Assembly (NCBI RefSeq): GCF_007997215.1
Contig: NZ_VORW01000011.1
Span: 62,001 to 126,000, forward strand
Length of the DNA stretch: 64,000 nucleotides
Origin: Algoriphagus aquimarinus
Lineage (GTDB): Bacteria; Bacteroidota; Bacteroidia; Cytophagales; Cyclobacteriaceae
Direction of reading: 5' to 3'
Made by a program: the position numbers and the translations under genes. The notes beneath the pieces are model-generated. The model made no database searches and was not told where the DNA came from. It saw only the letters and a program-made list of their open reading frames with translations. Positions 35,456 to 43,725 of the stretch are shown in pieces (position 1 is the first letter of the stretch; every line of letters starts with the position of its first letter).

Positions 35456-35570
35456 ATGAAATCGAGCATGACTAAAAACTCATACAATTGGATGATTATA
35501 AGATTTGCGAGATTCTCCCGAAACTAGTTCGGGACAGGCTATCTGACCTTTGAAAAAATATTAAAATCAT
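35456..35570 (+). repeat. Upstream element copy C, ORF stopped inside a hairpin insertion
   Basis: Starts ATGAAATCGAGCATG, as at 52280, and ends with CTGACCTTTGAAAAA just before the SIMPL gene. After GCGAGATTC it carries the insertion TCCCGAAACTAGTTCGGGA plus CAGGCTA, where the copies at 14825 and 52280 read straight on into ATCTGACC. The TAG in the hairpin loop ends the small ORF at 35527 after 23 residues. The insertion site and sequence type match the copy at 18196-18326. Confidence 0.65.
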
Positions 35571-36302
35571 ATGAAAAATAATATATCAGCCATTCTTTTC
35601 GCAGTTGCCATCGTGATCGCTTCGATTGTATTGGGAAATGCCGTAATCAACCGAAACAGACCTCAGGGCACGATCAATGTCACGGGATTGGGAGAAAGTA
35701 ATTTCACTTCCGATCTAGTCGTTTGGGAAGGGAATTTCAGCAGAGAAAGCTCGGATTTGAAATCTGCCTATGCTGATCTTGAAAAAGACAGAAAACTCGT
35801 TTCAGACTATTTGATTTCAAAGGGAATTCCTGCTGAGAAGTTGATTTTCAATGCCGTTAATACCAATCCTAACTATGACCAGAATTATTCAAATGATGGT
35901 AAATATTTGGGACAAACTTTCAAAGGTTATACACTCAGCCAATCCTTGAAAATCGAATCCACTGAAGTGGAAAAAGTAGAGAAAATCTCACGCGAGATCA
36001 CCGAATTGCTTAACCAAGGAATCGCATTTTACTCTCAATCTCCGCGCTATTACTACACCGAGCTGGAATCTTTGAAACTAGAAATGATAGCCAAAGCCAC
36101 CGAAGATGCAACTATCCGAGCTGAGCGAATCGCTGAAAACTCTAAAGGTGATCTTGGGGATCTGATCTCAGCAAATATGGGAATCTTCCAGATCACGGGT
36201 CAAAACTCCGGGGAAGACTATTCTTGGGGAGGGACTTTTAATACGGCCGACAAAAACAAAACTGCTTCGATTACGATGAAGTTGATTTTTGAGGTCGATT
36301 AA
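35571..36302 (+). CDS. SIMPL-domain (DUF541) protein
   Basis: 243 residues with an N-terminal hydrophobic segment (AILFAVAIVIASIVLGNAV) acting as anchor or uncleaved signal. The SIMPL/DUF541 domain follows: GTINVTGLGESNFTSDLVVWEGNF, DLEKDRKLVSDYLISKGIP, and AKATEDATIRAERIAENSKGDLGDL. The family is envelope-located with no established biochemical activity in most species. It lies directly behind a copy of the recurring upstream element. Confidence 0.85.
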   Translation: MKNNISAILFAVAIVIASIVLGNAVINRNRPQGTINVTGLGESNFTSDLVVWEGNFSRESSDLKSAYADLEKDRKLVSDYLISKGIPAEKLIFNAVNTNPNYDQNYSNDGKYLGQTFKGYTLSQSLKIESTEVEKVEKISREITELLNQGIAFYSQSPRYYYTELESLKLEMIAKATEDATIRAERIAENSKGDLGDLISANMGIFQITGQNSGEDYSWGGTFNTADKNKTASITMKLIFEVD

Positions 36303-36330
36303 AAATTGACTTCTTCAAACAATTATAGTT

Positions 36331-36350
36331 CTTAGTGCTTTGACACTAAG
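36331..36350. promoter_or_regulatory. Palindrome touching the start of the CIA30 gene
   Basis: Perfect 7-bp inverted repeat CTTAGTG / CACTAAG with a 6-nt spacer containing CTTTGA; its last base is the first base of the GTG start codon. It may be an operator or a promoter with TAGTGCTTTG as a -7-like element. Confidence 0.35.
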
Positions 36351-36868
36351 TGAAAGCTTTATTCCTATTATCCCTAATGTCTCCATTTATTATTCTCTAT
36401 CAGTTTGACAAAAACTCGCCTACTTCAGATTGGAGAATAGTTGACGATGGAGTAATGGGAGGGAGATCATCAGGTGATTTCCATATCAATGAATCTGGGA
36501 ATGGAGTTTTTGAAGGCGTTATATCCTTAGCTAATAATGGAGGGTTTTCTTCAGTCAGATATAGAGAAACTTTTCAAATTCAGTCCCACACAACTATTCG
36601 AATCCATTTTAAAGGGGATGGTAGCAAGTATCAATTTCGAGTAAAGGCTTATTCTTCTGATCGCCATTCCTACATCTCTGAATTACAAACAAGCGGAGAA
36701 TGGGAAATAATTGAAATTGATCTATCTGATATGTACCCTGCATTTAGAGGCAGAAAACTTTCCATTCCCAACTTCGATAAAGATCAGATTGAGGAAGTGG
36801 CATTTTTGATTGGAAATAAAAAAGAACAAGAATTTCACTTGGAAATAAAGTCCATCCAATTATTCTGA
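36350..36868 (+). CDS. CIA30 (NDUFAF1)-like protein
   Basis: 172 residues, with a GTG start giving a short hydrophobic N-terminus (ALFLLSLMSPFIILY). The CIA30 jelly-roll domain is recognised by FDKNSPTSDWRIVDDGVMGGRSSGDF, VISLANNGGFSSVRYRETF, IRIHFKGDGSKYQFRVKAY and the C-terminal IEEVAFLIGNKKEQEFHLEI. The eukaryotic relative is a complex I assembly factor; bacterial members resemble carbohydrate-binding modules and have no settled role. It starts 47 nt after the SIMPL gene and may be co-transcribed. Confidence 0.8.
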   Translation: MKALFLLSLMSPFIILYQFDKNSPTSDWRIVDDGVMGGRSSGDFHINESGNGVFEGVISLANNGGFSSVRYRETFQIQSHTTIRIHFKGDGSKYQFRVKAYSSDRHSYISELQTSGEWEIIEIDLSDMYPAFRGRKLSIPNFDKDQIEEVAFLIGNKKEQEFHLEIKSIQLF

Positions 36869-37004
36869 GTTTTTGCTTATCAATGGAGATAGGAGGAATG
36901 TTCTTGGGAAGACGCGTTTAAAATAGGTGATATAGAAATTCAGCTACAGATGAAGACCCCGGAATCGCTGTTTTTAGAATCCCAGAGGAGCTTTTATAAA
37001 ACAC

Positions 37005-37031
37005 AAAAAAACCGGTTCCAAACGGAACCGG
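37005..37031 (-). terminator. Terminator after the fasciclin gene
   Basis: Perfect CCGGTTCC / GGAACCGG stem with a 4-nt loop. Read on the minus strand it is followed by a T7 run. It lies 26 nt beyond the stop codon at 37057. Confidence 0.9.
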
Positions 37032-37056
37032 CTTAACTATTGGGTTACAAACAACT

Positions 37057-37623
37057 TTACATCTTTGGAAGAACCACCGTGTCAACAGAGTGAATCACGC
37101 CATTTGATTGCCATACATCCGCAATAGTCACTTTAGATTCTCCGCCATTTTCGTCAGTGATATAAAGGTCTTTACCTTTCATCCAGGCAGTTAACTTTCC
37201 GCCTTGAACTGTTGTAAGAACTGCTTTACCGTTTCCTTTTTTGATCGCAGCAGCGATTTCTTTGGATCCCATTTTACCAGATACCACATGATAAGTAAGA
37301 ACTGCTTGAAGTGTAGCTTTGTTTTCAGGCTTCAAAAGCGTCTCTACTGTTCCAGCAGGAAGTTTGTCGAAAGCCATGTTATCCGGTGCAAATACAGTAA
37401 ATGGTCCAGCTCCTTGAAGTGTCTCCACCAAACCCGCTGCTTTTACTGCCGCTACCAAGGTGGTATGGTCAGCAGAATTAACTGCATTTTCTACGATATT
37501 TTTAGAAGGGTACATCTCTGCGCCACCCACCATTTTTGTTTTTTCCATTTGAGCAAAAGCCATGTTTGCAGAAAGAAAAATAAAGGCTGCAATAGCAACT
37601 TTGAAGAAATTTTGAATTTTCAT
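37057..37623 (-). CDS. Secreted fasciclin-domain protein
   Basis: 188 residues: signal peptide ending MAFAQ, then one FAS1 domain with its two conserved boxes (GAGPFTVFAPDNMAFDKLP and NGVIHSVDTVVLP) and the YHVVSGKM segment between. FAS1 domains mediate adhesion in the envelope or extracellular matrix. No lipobox and no sorting domain, so it is probably periplasmic or released. Monocistronic. Confidence 0.92.
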   Translation of the reverse strand: MKIQNFFKVAIAAFIFLSANMAFAQMEKTKMVGGAEMYPSKNIVENAVNSADHTTLVAAVKAAGLVETLQGAGPFTVFAPDNMAFDKLPAGTVETLLKPENKATLQAVLTYHVVSGKMGSKEIAAAIKKGNGKAVLTTVQGGKLTAWMKGKDLYITDENGGESKVTIADVWQSNGVIHSVDTVVLPKM

Positions 37624-37710
37624 GATCTTGTTAGTTTGATGATTTTTTTTGGTTTCTTATTTGGTGTGAGATACGAGCAACTTTACTTGGCTGGATTTAG
37701 TGAAGTAAAA

Positions 37711-37745
37711 AAAAATACGAATTACGATATTCGATTTACGAGATC
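37711..37745. repeat. Degenerate TTACGA-type intergenic repeat
   Basis: An A8 run is followed by TACGAATTACGATATTCG and then ATTTACGAG, an array of about 8-nt TTACGA-like units with no coding potential. It resembles the degenerate short repeats scattered through Bacteroidota intergenic DNA. No function is inferred. Confidence 0.35.
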
Positions 37746-37872
37746 ATCAGAACTTCATCCGTTCATTTACCTTCAGGCCTTTTGATCAATAGACATAACA
37801 CGATTTTCTGATCTTCTAGCTTTTCAAAACCTAAAGTCAACCTTCAGGCTTTCCAAAAGAACCCAAAAACCT

Positions 37873-37880
37873 TAGCTTTG
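37873..37880 (+). promoter_or_regulatory. -7 element for pheS
   Basis: Exact TAGCTTTG, 22 nt before the ATG at 37903. It supports that ATG over an in-frame TTG at 37894. Confidence 0.6.
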
Positions 37881-37902
37881 TCATTCGAATAATTTGAATC
37901 CC

Positions 37903-38931
37903 ATGTACCAAGAGAAAATCGAAGCTATCAAAGCAGCTATTTCAGCCGCTGACGCAAATAATCCAGAAGAGCTAGAAGCCTACAGAATGGAGTACATCTC
38001 CAAGAAATCTGTGGTGGGAGAGCTTTTTGCCGGCATGGGCAAAATTCCCAATGAGGACAAAAAAGCCTATGGTCAGTTGGTAAATGGCGTAAAACAATTG
38101 GCTGAAGAGAAGTTTCAGGAGCTGATAGAAAAAGTAAATCAGGCAAATAAGAAGTCTAAATCGGCTGGTATTGACTTGACTCTTCCTCCTTCCAATCAAA
38201 ATCTAGGAGGTATTCATCCACTGACAGCTACGCGTCAGCGTATCATCGAAATCTTCGAGCGTATTGGATTCAACCTTTCCGAAGGCCCAGAGATCGAAGA
38301 CGACTGGCATAACTTCACTGCACTGAATTTCCCTGAAAATCACCCAGCTCGTGAGATGCAGGACACCTTCTTCATCGAGAAGAATCCTGATATCGCCTTA
38401 AGAACTCACACTTCTTCTGTTCAGGTTCGGGTGATGGAAAATCAAAAACCTCCGATTCGTACGCTTTCTCCGGGAAGAGTATATAGAAATGAAGCCATCT
38501 CAGCTCGTGCACATTGTATTTTCCACCAAGTGGAGGGACTTTATGTGGACGAAAATGTAGGTTTCGCTGATTTGAAAAATACGCTTTATCACTTCGCCAA
38601 AGAGATGTTTGGCAAGGAAACCAAAGTTCGATTCAGACCATCTTATTTCCCATTTACAGAGCCAAGTGCAGAGATCGATATCACGTGTCTGATCTGTGGT
38701 GGCAAAGGCTGTAACGTCTGCAAAGGCAGCGGCTGGGTAGAGATCGGTGGATCAGGAATGGTAGATCCGAATGTGTTGGAAAACTGTGGAATTGATTCTA
38801 AGAAATATACTGGCTTTGCCTTCGGTATGGGTATCGAGCGAATTGCGATGCTGAAATATCAGATCAAAGATCTTCGATTGTTCACTGAGAATGATGTTAG
38901 ATTCCTGAGGCAGTTTAAGCCACTTTTATAA
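37903..38931 (+). CDS. pheS: Phenylalanyl-tRNA synthetase alpha subunit
   Basis: 342 residues; class II core of the alpha2-beta2 enzyme charging tRNA-Phe. Landmarks: N-terminal coiled-coil arm; PLTATRQRIIEIFERIGF; DTFFIE followed by RTHTSSVQVRVME (motif 1-2 region); GRVYRNEAISARAHCIFHQVEG (motif 2); FRPSYFPFTEPSAEID; and motif 3 GFAFGMGIERIAML. Between the last two lies CLICGGKGCNVCKGSGW, a four-cysteine insertion that could bind zinc. The beta subunit pheT is not adjacent, so the two genes are split in this genome. Confidence 0.95.
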   Translation: MYQEKIEAIKAAISAADANNPEELEAYRMEYISKKSVVGELFAGMGKIPNEDKKAYGQLVNGVKQLAEEKFQELIEKVNQANKKSKSAGIDLTLPPSNQNLGGIHPLTATRQRIIEIFERIGFNLSEGPEIEDDWHNFTALNFPENHPAREMQDTFFIEKNPDIALRTHTSSVQVRVMENQKPPIRTLSPGRVYRNEAISARAHCIFHQVEGLYVDENVGFADLKNTLYHFAKEMFGKETKVRFRPSYFPFTEPSAEIDITCLICGGKGCNVCKGSGWVEIGGSGMVDPNVLENCGIDSKKYTGFAFGMGIERIAMLKYQIKDLRLFTENDVRFLRQFKPLL

Positions 38932-38936
38932 AAATC

Positions 38937-38966
38937 AAAGGCGTTGAGAAATCAATGCCTTTTTTG
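38937..38966 (+). terminator. Terminator after pheS
   Basis: 11-bp stem AAAGGCGTTGA / TCAATGCCTTT with one G-T wobble and a 4-nt loop, followed by a T-run. Confidence 0.88.
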
Positions 38967-38974
38967 TCATTTTT

Positions 38975-39268
38975 TTTAACCAAGGAGTGCGCGGAGGTTT
39001 CGTAGAGAGCGCAAGAGAAGTTTATTGTTATCCTGCTTCTCCAGAAGCAGGATGTTTTTATTCAATCGACAAGGTTAAGCAGTATAGTAATTCCTCTCAT
39101 ATCAAGACCATGCTGGAGTAATAAGCAGTCAGGAGACTGCAGCAATCTAGGCCCAAGTCTGAAGACTTGAACTAAATTATTTCAGTGCCTTCATAGGGCA
39201 TTTCCTTCCAGAATTTAAATTAGGAAAACAGTGACCTCTGCGAAACCTCTGTGCGCTCCGTGGTTAAA
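38975..39268. mobile_element. 294-bp non-coding segment with 33-bp imperfect terminal inverted repeats (MITE-like)
   Basis: The left end (38975-39007) and right end (39236-39268) are inverted copies matching at 28 of 33 positions, both starting TTTAACCA at the outer edge. The interior has no ORF but several hairpins: ATCCTGCTTCT/AGAAGCAGGAT (39030-39053), CAGTC/GACTG and AAGTC/GACTT. It sits between the pheS terminator and the convergent kmo gene. The layout resembles a miniature inverted-repeat element, but no target-site duplication was identified and no transposase is present. Confidence 0.5.
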
Positions 39269-39287
39269 TACAAAAAAAGCGATCTGA

Positions 39288-40640
39288 TTAGACCGCTTTA
39301 GCTGTTTCCATTTTATAAATAATATCCTCGTAGTCGAGTTTATTCCAATTCTCCGTGATCAGCGGATCAGCCATTACGCGATCCATTATTGCTTCCTGAA
39401 GTTTCCCTTGAATATAAGCTTCAGAATACCTCATATTCGTGAAAGTCACCATAGAATACAGCGGAATCCAGTCATTTGGATACAACTCGTACAGCTTGGC
39501 TTCTATTTTCTTGCGAAGTACGAACTTAGGATCGGCCACAGAATCTCTCATTTCTTCAAAATTCTCCATCGCCAATTGACAGATTGCATCGGTGTCTATT
39601 TTGCGCTTTTTCTGAAATTTTTCAAAAACCAAATCCCAGGAATTAGTCCCGAACTTATCAATCAAACCATTCAAAATCGAGCAATCTTCAAAGCCACAAT
39701 TCATGCCCTGTCCATAGAAAGGAACCATCGCATGACTGGCATCTCCCATCAGCAAACTCGTGCCTTGAACCCATGGAAAGCATTCCACATTGATCAACGC
39801 TGAGGTTGGGTTAGCAAAAAACTCAGTCTTTAGATCTGGCATAAGCTGATACGCGTCATCAAAATAATTGGAGAATAAGATCTCAAGATCATTCTCATCA
39901 TTGATTTTGTCGAAGCAAATTTTAGAACCGCTATGCGGTAAAAATAGTGTACAGGTAAATGTCTTATCAGGATTTGGAAGAGCGATCAGCATAAACTTGC
40001 CTCTTGGCCAGATATGCAATGCATTCGGATCCATCGCAAACTCGCCTTCTGCCGTTGCCGGAATCGTCAACTCCTTATATTCGTGTGTGATGTATTCCTG
40101 CTTGTAATTGAATCTGATTTGCTTTTGCATCGCCAATCTAAGCGAGGAATAAGCTCCATCAGATCCAAATAGAACTGGTGCAAGCACTTTCTTTTCTCCT
40201 TCAGGAGTCTGGAAATTGATTTCCTGATTGCGAAAATCTACATCGGTGCATTTGTATTCAAAATTGAATTTGACACCTAAGTGCTCTCCTTCTTCTACAA
40301 GCAACTGATTAAATTTTCCTCGGGAAAGTGAATATATAGCTTGATTCTCTTTTCCATAGGAAATAAAAGTAGTACCTCCATGCTCATCATGAACCTTGCG
40401 ACCATACATAGGAATGGCCAAAGGCATTACTTTATCCTTCAGTCCAACCTCTTCCAAAGCATTCCATCCTCGCTGGCTAAGCGCCATGTTGATGGATCTT
40501 TTCCCCTCTTCGAAAGTTGACTTGCGCTTGTCGGGTCTCTTGTCAAATACTTCGACTTCTAAACCTTGGCGCTTTAGATATATAGCCATTAGGGATCCGA
40601 TTAATCCGGCTCCTAATACGGTAACTTGATTCTTTTCCAT
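39288..40640 (-). CDS. kmo: Kynurenine 3-monooxygenase
   Basis: 450-residue flavoprotein that hydroxylates L-kynurenine to 3-hydroxykynurenine with NADPH and oxygen. FAD-binding GxGxxG in VTVLGAGLIGSLMAIYL, DKRPDKRK, GSDGAYSSLR, and the second FAD motif LLMGDASHAMVPFYGQGMNCG. Start ATG at 40640; an in-frame GTG at 40658 adds six residues. It is the last gene of haaO-kynU-kmo, 25 nt after kynU. Together these take kynurenine to a quinolinate precursor. Tryptophan dioxygenase and formamidase are not in the window. Confidence 0.94.
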   Translation of the reverse strand: MEKNQVTVLGAGLIGSLMAIYLKRQGLEVEVFDKRPDKRKSTFEEGKRSINMALSQRGWNALEEVGLKDKVMPLAIPMYGRKVHDEHGGTTFISYGKENQAIYSLSRGKFNQLLVEEGEHLGVKFNFEYKCTDVDFRNQEINFQTPEGEKKVLAPVLFGSDGAYSSLRLAMQKQIRFNYKQEYITHEYKELTIPATAEGEFAMDPNALHIWPRGKFMLIALPNPDKTFTCTLFLPHSGSKICFDKINDENDLEILFSNYFDDAYQLMPDLKTEFFANPTSALINVECFPWVQGTSLLMGDASHAMVPFYGQGMNCGFEDCSILNGLIDKFGTNSWDLVFEKFQKKRKIDTDAICQLAMENFEEMRDSVADPKFVLRKKIEAKLYELYPNDWIPLYSMVTFTNMRYSEAYIQGKLQEAIMDRVMADPLITENWNKLDYEDIIYKMETAKAV

Positions 40641-40665
40641 TTGGATTGTTTTATCCACGCTTCCT

Positions 40666-41943
40666 TTAAGCGAATTTCTTCAGAGATTGTTCCAAAATCT
40701 GTGCAAAACGGAACACGTCTAGGAAGCTGTTATAGAGCGGTGTAGGTGCCAGACGGATCACATTTGGATTGCGCCAGTCGCCCACGACTCCTTGTTTATA
40801 CCATTCATCGAATACAGCCTTGCCTCCGCGATGAATGTGCAAAGATAACTGACAGCCTCTTTCCGCAGGATTTTTAGGAGTAATAATTTCCAAAACCCCT
40901 GAATTTCCACTGATTTCCTCAATTAGATAGGCTAAATATGCTGTCAGCTCCTCAGATTTCTTTCTCAAATTTGCAATTCCAGCTTCCTGAAAAATATCCA
41001 AAGACGCCTGATGTACTGCCAAACCAATAATATCAGAATTGGAAAGCTGCCAGCCATCTGCGCCATGCATAGGCACAAAGCCCTTTTCCATTTTAAAGCG
41101 CTGCTCCTGATCATGTCCCCACCATCCAGCAAAACGATTCAAATCAGGACGCTCCGCAAATCGCTCATGGATAAATATCCCTGAAACATTCCCTGGGCCC
41201 GAATTCATGTATTTATAACTGCACCAAGTTGCAAAATCCACATCCCAATCATGCAAACTTAATGGAGCATTTCCAGCAGCATGAGCCAAATCGAATCCCG
41301 CATAAGCACCAACTTCATGAGCTGCAGCGGTAATGGCTTTCATGTCAAAAACCTGCCCTGTATAATATTGCAAACCAGCCATATTTACCATGGCCAGTGA
41401 ATCTCCCTGCTTTCTTATCTCTGCCAAAATATCCTCCGTACGAAGCGTATGCTCCCCATCACGGGGTGAGAGCTCTACGATAACTTCTTCAGGATCTAAT
41501 CCATGAAATTTTACCTGAGTTTCCAGCATGTATTGATCTGAAGGAAAAGCGCCAGCTTCTATGATGATTTTGTAGCGCTCCTTTGTGGGCTGATAAAATG
41601 AAACCATCAAAAGATGAAGATTCACTGAAAGGTTATTCATTGCGACCACTTCATGCTCATGAGCTCCGACTATCTCAGCAAGCGCCGGTTTTGATTTTTG
41701 CTTCACAAACATCCAGGCATCTTCTCCATGAAAATGCCCATCAACACCCATATCTGCCCAATTTGTTAATTCCTTTGCTATGTAGTCTTTGGCTGATTTG
41801 GGTTGTAAGCCCAGAGAATTTCCACAGAGATAAATCGCATCTTTTCCATCAACTTTCGGAAAAAGAAACCGATCCCGAAAGTGCGATAGAGAGTCCTTCT
41901 GATCCATCTCTCGGGCAAATTCAGCTGAATATTCGTAGTTCAT
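40666..41943 (-). CDS. kynU: Kynureninase
   Basis: 425-residue PLP enzyme cleaving 3-hydroxykynurenine to 3-hydroxyanthranilate and alanine. Family motifs: IYLCGNSLGLQPKSA, VVAMNNLSVNLHLLM, YAGFDLAHAAGNAPL, the PLP lysine in FATWCSYKYMNSGPG, and GWWGHDQEQRFKM. It stands between haaO and kmo on the same strand. Confidence 0.95.
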   Translation of the reverse strand: MNYEYSAEFAREMDQKDSLSHFRDRFLFPKVDGKDAIYLCGNSLGLQPKSAKDYIAKELTNWADMGVDGHFHGEDAWMFVKQKSKPALAEIVGAHEHEVVAMNNLSVNLHLLMVSFYQPTKERYKIIIEAGAFPSDQYMLETQVKFHGLDPEEVIVELSPRDGEHTLRTEDILAEIRKQGDSLAMVNMAGLQYYTGQVFDMKAITAAAHEVGAYAGFDLAHAAGNAPLSLHDWDVDFATWCSYKYMNSGPGNVSGIFIHERFAERPDLNRFAGWWGHDQEQRFKMEKGFVPMHGADGWQLSNSDIIGLAVHQASLDIFQEAGIANLRKKSEELTAYLAYLIEEISGNSGVLEIITPKNPAERGCQLSLHIHRGGKAVFDEWYKQGVVGDWRNPNVIRLAPTPLYNSFLDVFRFAQILEQSLKKFA

Positions 41944-42102
41944 TTTTGAAATATTTGGGGTTTTTAAACTTCTAACTATTAACAGACGAAAGCATCATAG
42001 GTTTTGCTAAATGACATCGCTTAGACAACATCGGTCATCCGTCACCGGGCATTAGTGACCAAGTATCGAATGGGCATAAGTTAGGTCATCTGCTTCTCAA
42101 CT

Positions 42103-42615
42103 CTATTTCTCCATTACTGTTCCGCAATTCTTGCATGTAGTGTTTTCAGGATTCTCCCAGAATCTCTCCTGAACTGGAGGCAGCTGGGTAACAATGTCTG
42201 TAACCTCGAAAAATTCCTCATAAAGCTTTTCCCCACAATTTTCACAATGCCAGATAAACCCATCCACTTCACCTGCTCTTCTGTAGCGCTCTATTACTAA
42301 TCCGATAGTATTGGCAGGACGGCGAGGAGAATGCGGAACTTTGGCTGGAAGCAGGAATATTTCCCCTTCACGGATATGAATGTCTTTAGGCTTTCCTTCT
42401 TCGATAACTTTCAGCACGATATCGCCTTCTAACTGATAGAAAAACTCCTCTCCTTCGTTGGAATGATAGTCTTTTCGGGAATTTGGCCCGCCAACCACCA
42501 TTACGATGAAGTCATCATTTCCTTTATAAACCTGCTGATTTCCAATAGGAGGTTTGAGTAGATGTCTATTTTCATCTATCCATTTTTTGAAGTTGAAAGG
42601 TTGAGCTAAGGCCAT
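42103..42615 (-). CDS. 3-hydroxyanthranilate 3,4-dioxygenase
   Basis: 170-residue cupin that opens 3-hydroxyanthranilate to 2-amino-3-carboxymuconate semialdehyde, which cyclises to quinolinate for NAD synthesis. Iron ligands lie in YHSNEGEEFFYQLEGD and in LLPAKVPHSPRRPA; the C-terminal rubredoxin-like site has CENC and CKNC pairs, as in bacterial enzymes (NbaC/HaaO). It is first in the order haaO-kynU-kmo, with 159 nt before kynU, so co-transcription is likely but not certain. Confidence 0.95.
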   Translation of the reverse strand: MALAQPFNFKKWIDENRHLLKPPIGNQQVYKGNDDFIVMVVGGPNSRKDYHSNEGEEFFYQLEGDIVLKVIEEGKPKDIHIREGEIFLLPAKVPHSPRRPANTIGLVIERYRRAGEVDGFIWHCENCGEKLYEEFFEVTDIVTQLPPVQERFWENPENTTCKNCGTVMEK

Positions 42616-42735
42616 ATCGCTTATTTTTCTGGTAAAATTAAAAATCTATCTGCTGATTACTTAACTGTAATCCTCCCTAAAAGTATTAAAAAACGTACGC
42701 TTTTTTGGTTTACTTTGTCTTAACCCCAAAAAACG

Positions 42736-43725
42736 ATGAGCTTTCCGATAATCGACATGCACTGTGATTTGTTGTCCTATTTGGCAAAAATTCCGGGAGC
42801 GAACCCATACGCAAAAGATGAAATCGCCTGTGCAATTCCTTGGCTGCAAGCTGGAAATGTACGGATGCAGATTTTAGCGATCTACACCGACGTAAGGCCA
42901 GAAAGCATGAATTTGGCATCTAGACAGGCCCAAATTTTCTCTGAATTATTAGAAAAGCATGAGAACGATCTAGCATTTGCAGATGCTGATTTTTTACAAA
43001 ATTGGCACAAACAAAACTGTGTCGGGATCAAAGCTGCAGTAGAAAATGCAGCAGGTTTTGGTAATGAATCGGCAAGTTGGGATGAGATCTATTCCCAGTT
43101 TGATGGAATTCTTCAAAAAGTAAAATCTCTTGCCTATATCAGCTTGACGCACCATACTGAAAACCGCTTTGGTGGAGGTAATTACACCAAAGGTATCGGT
43201 TTGAAGGACGATGGGAAAAAATTATTGGACTACATGGCTGGCAAAAGCATTCCGATTGATCTATCGCATACCTCAGATTTGCTTGCTGAGGGAATTTTGA
43301 GCCACATAGACACTCAAAAACTCGATATCCCAGTAATCGCCAGTCACTCCAATTTCAGAGAAATCTGGAATCACCCTCGCAACCTTACTGATGAGTTTGC
43401 CAAGGAAATCATACATCGAGGAGGAATCATTGGCGTGAACTTCCTGAGAGCTTTCTTAGATCCTGAGGTTCCTGAGCGGCTATTTGAGCATATTCTTCGC
43501 GGTTTTGAATTAGGCGGAGAAAAGTCTATTTGTTTTGGGGCTGACTATTTTTACACCAAGGACTTTGGAGATCCATCCCGCATTCCTTTTTATTTTCCTC
43601 TGGCAGAAAACGCGGGGAAATACCCATCGTTGATTGAAAGTTTGGAAGATAAATTAAGCCCTGCCGATCTAGAAGGTTTAGCTTATAGAAATTCATTGGA
43701 GTTCTATAGAAAAATTCAATCCTAA
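42736..43725 (+). CDS. M19-family membrane dipeptidase (renal dipeptidase-like)
   Basis: 329 residues. Binuclear zinc site motifs in order: IIDMHCDLLSYL (HxD), GIKAAVENA with the bridging Glu, DLSHTSDLL and VIASHSNFREIWNHPRNLTD; a further Asp follows in CFGADYFY. No signal peptide, so it is cytoplasmic here. Family members hydrolyse dipeptides, including some with D-residues. A near-consensus -7 element (TTACTTTG) lies about 18 nt before the start, divergent from haaO. The next gene overlaps its stop codon by one base. Confidence 0.9.
   Translation: MSFPIIDMHCDLLSYLAKIPGANPYAKDEIACAIPWLQAGNVRMQILAIYTDVRPESMNLASRQAQIFSELLEKHENDLAFADADFLQNWHKQNCVGIKAAVENAAGFGNESASWDEIYSQFDGILQKVKSLAYISLTHHTENRFGGGNYTKGIGLKDDGKKLLDYMAGKSIPIDLSHTSDLLAEGILSHIDTQKLDIPVIASHSNFREIWNHPRNLTDEFAKEIIHRGGIIGVNFLRAFLDPEVPERLFEHILRGFELGGEKSICFGADYFYTKDFGDPSRIPFYFPLAENAGKYPSLIESLEDKLSPADLEGLAYRNSLEFYRKIQS

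Noticed and set aside
36869..37004. Possible small gene between the CIA30 and fasciclin genes
   Set aside because: No frame of useful length with a plausible start or conserved composition was found.
37204..37785. 193-codon plus-strand open frame over the fasciclin gene
   Set aside because: Cysteine- and phenylalanine-rich composition typical of an antisense shadow; the fasciclin protein on the other strand is clear.
39030..39053. Calling the perfect 11-bp hairpin a second pheS terminator
   Set aside because: A good terminator already lies at 38937-38966 and this hairpin sits inside the inverted-repeat element, so it is more simply part of that element.
41944..42102. Possible structured RNA between kynU and haaO
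   Set aside because: Only short repeated GGTCA/GTCAC words were seen, with no convincing stem, tRNA-like fold or conserved motif.
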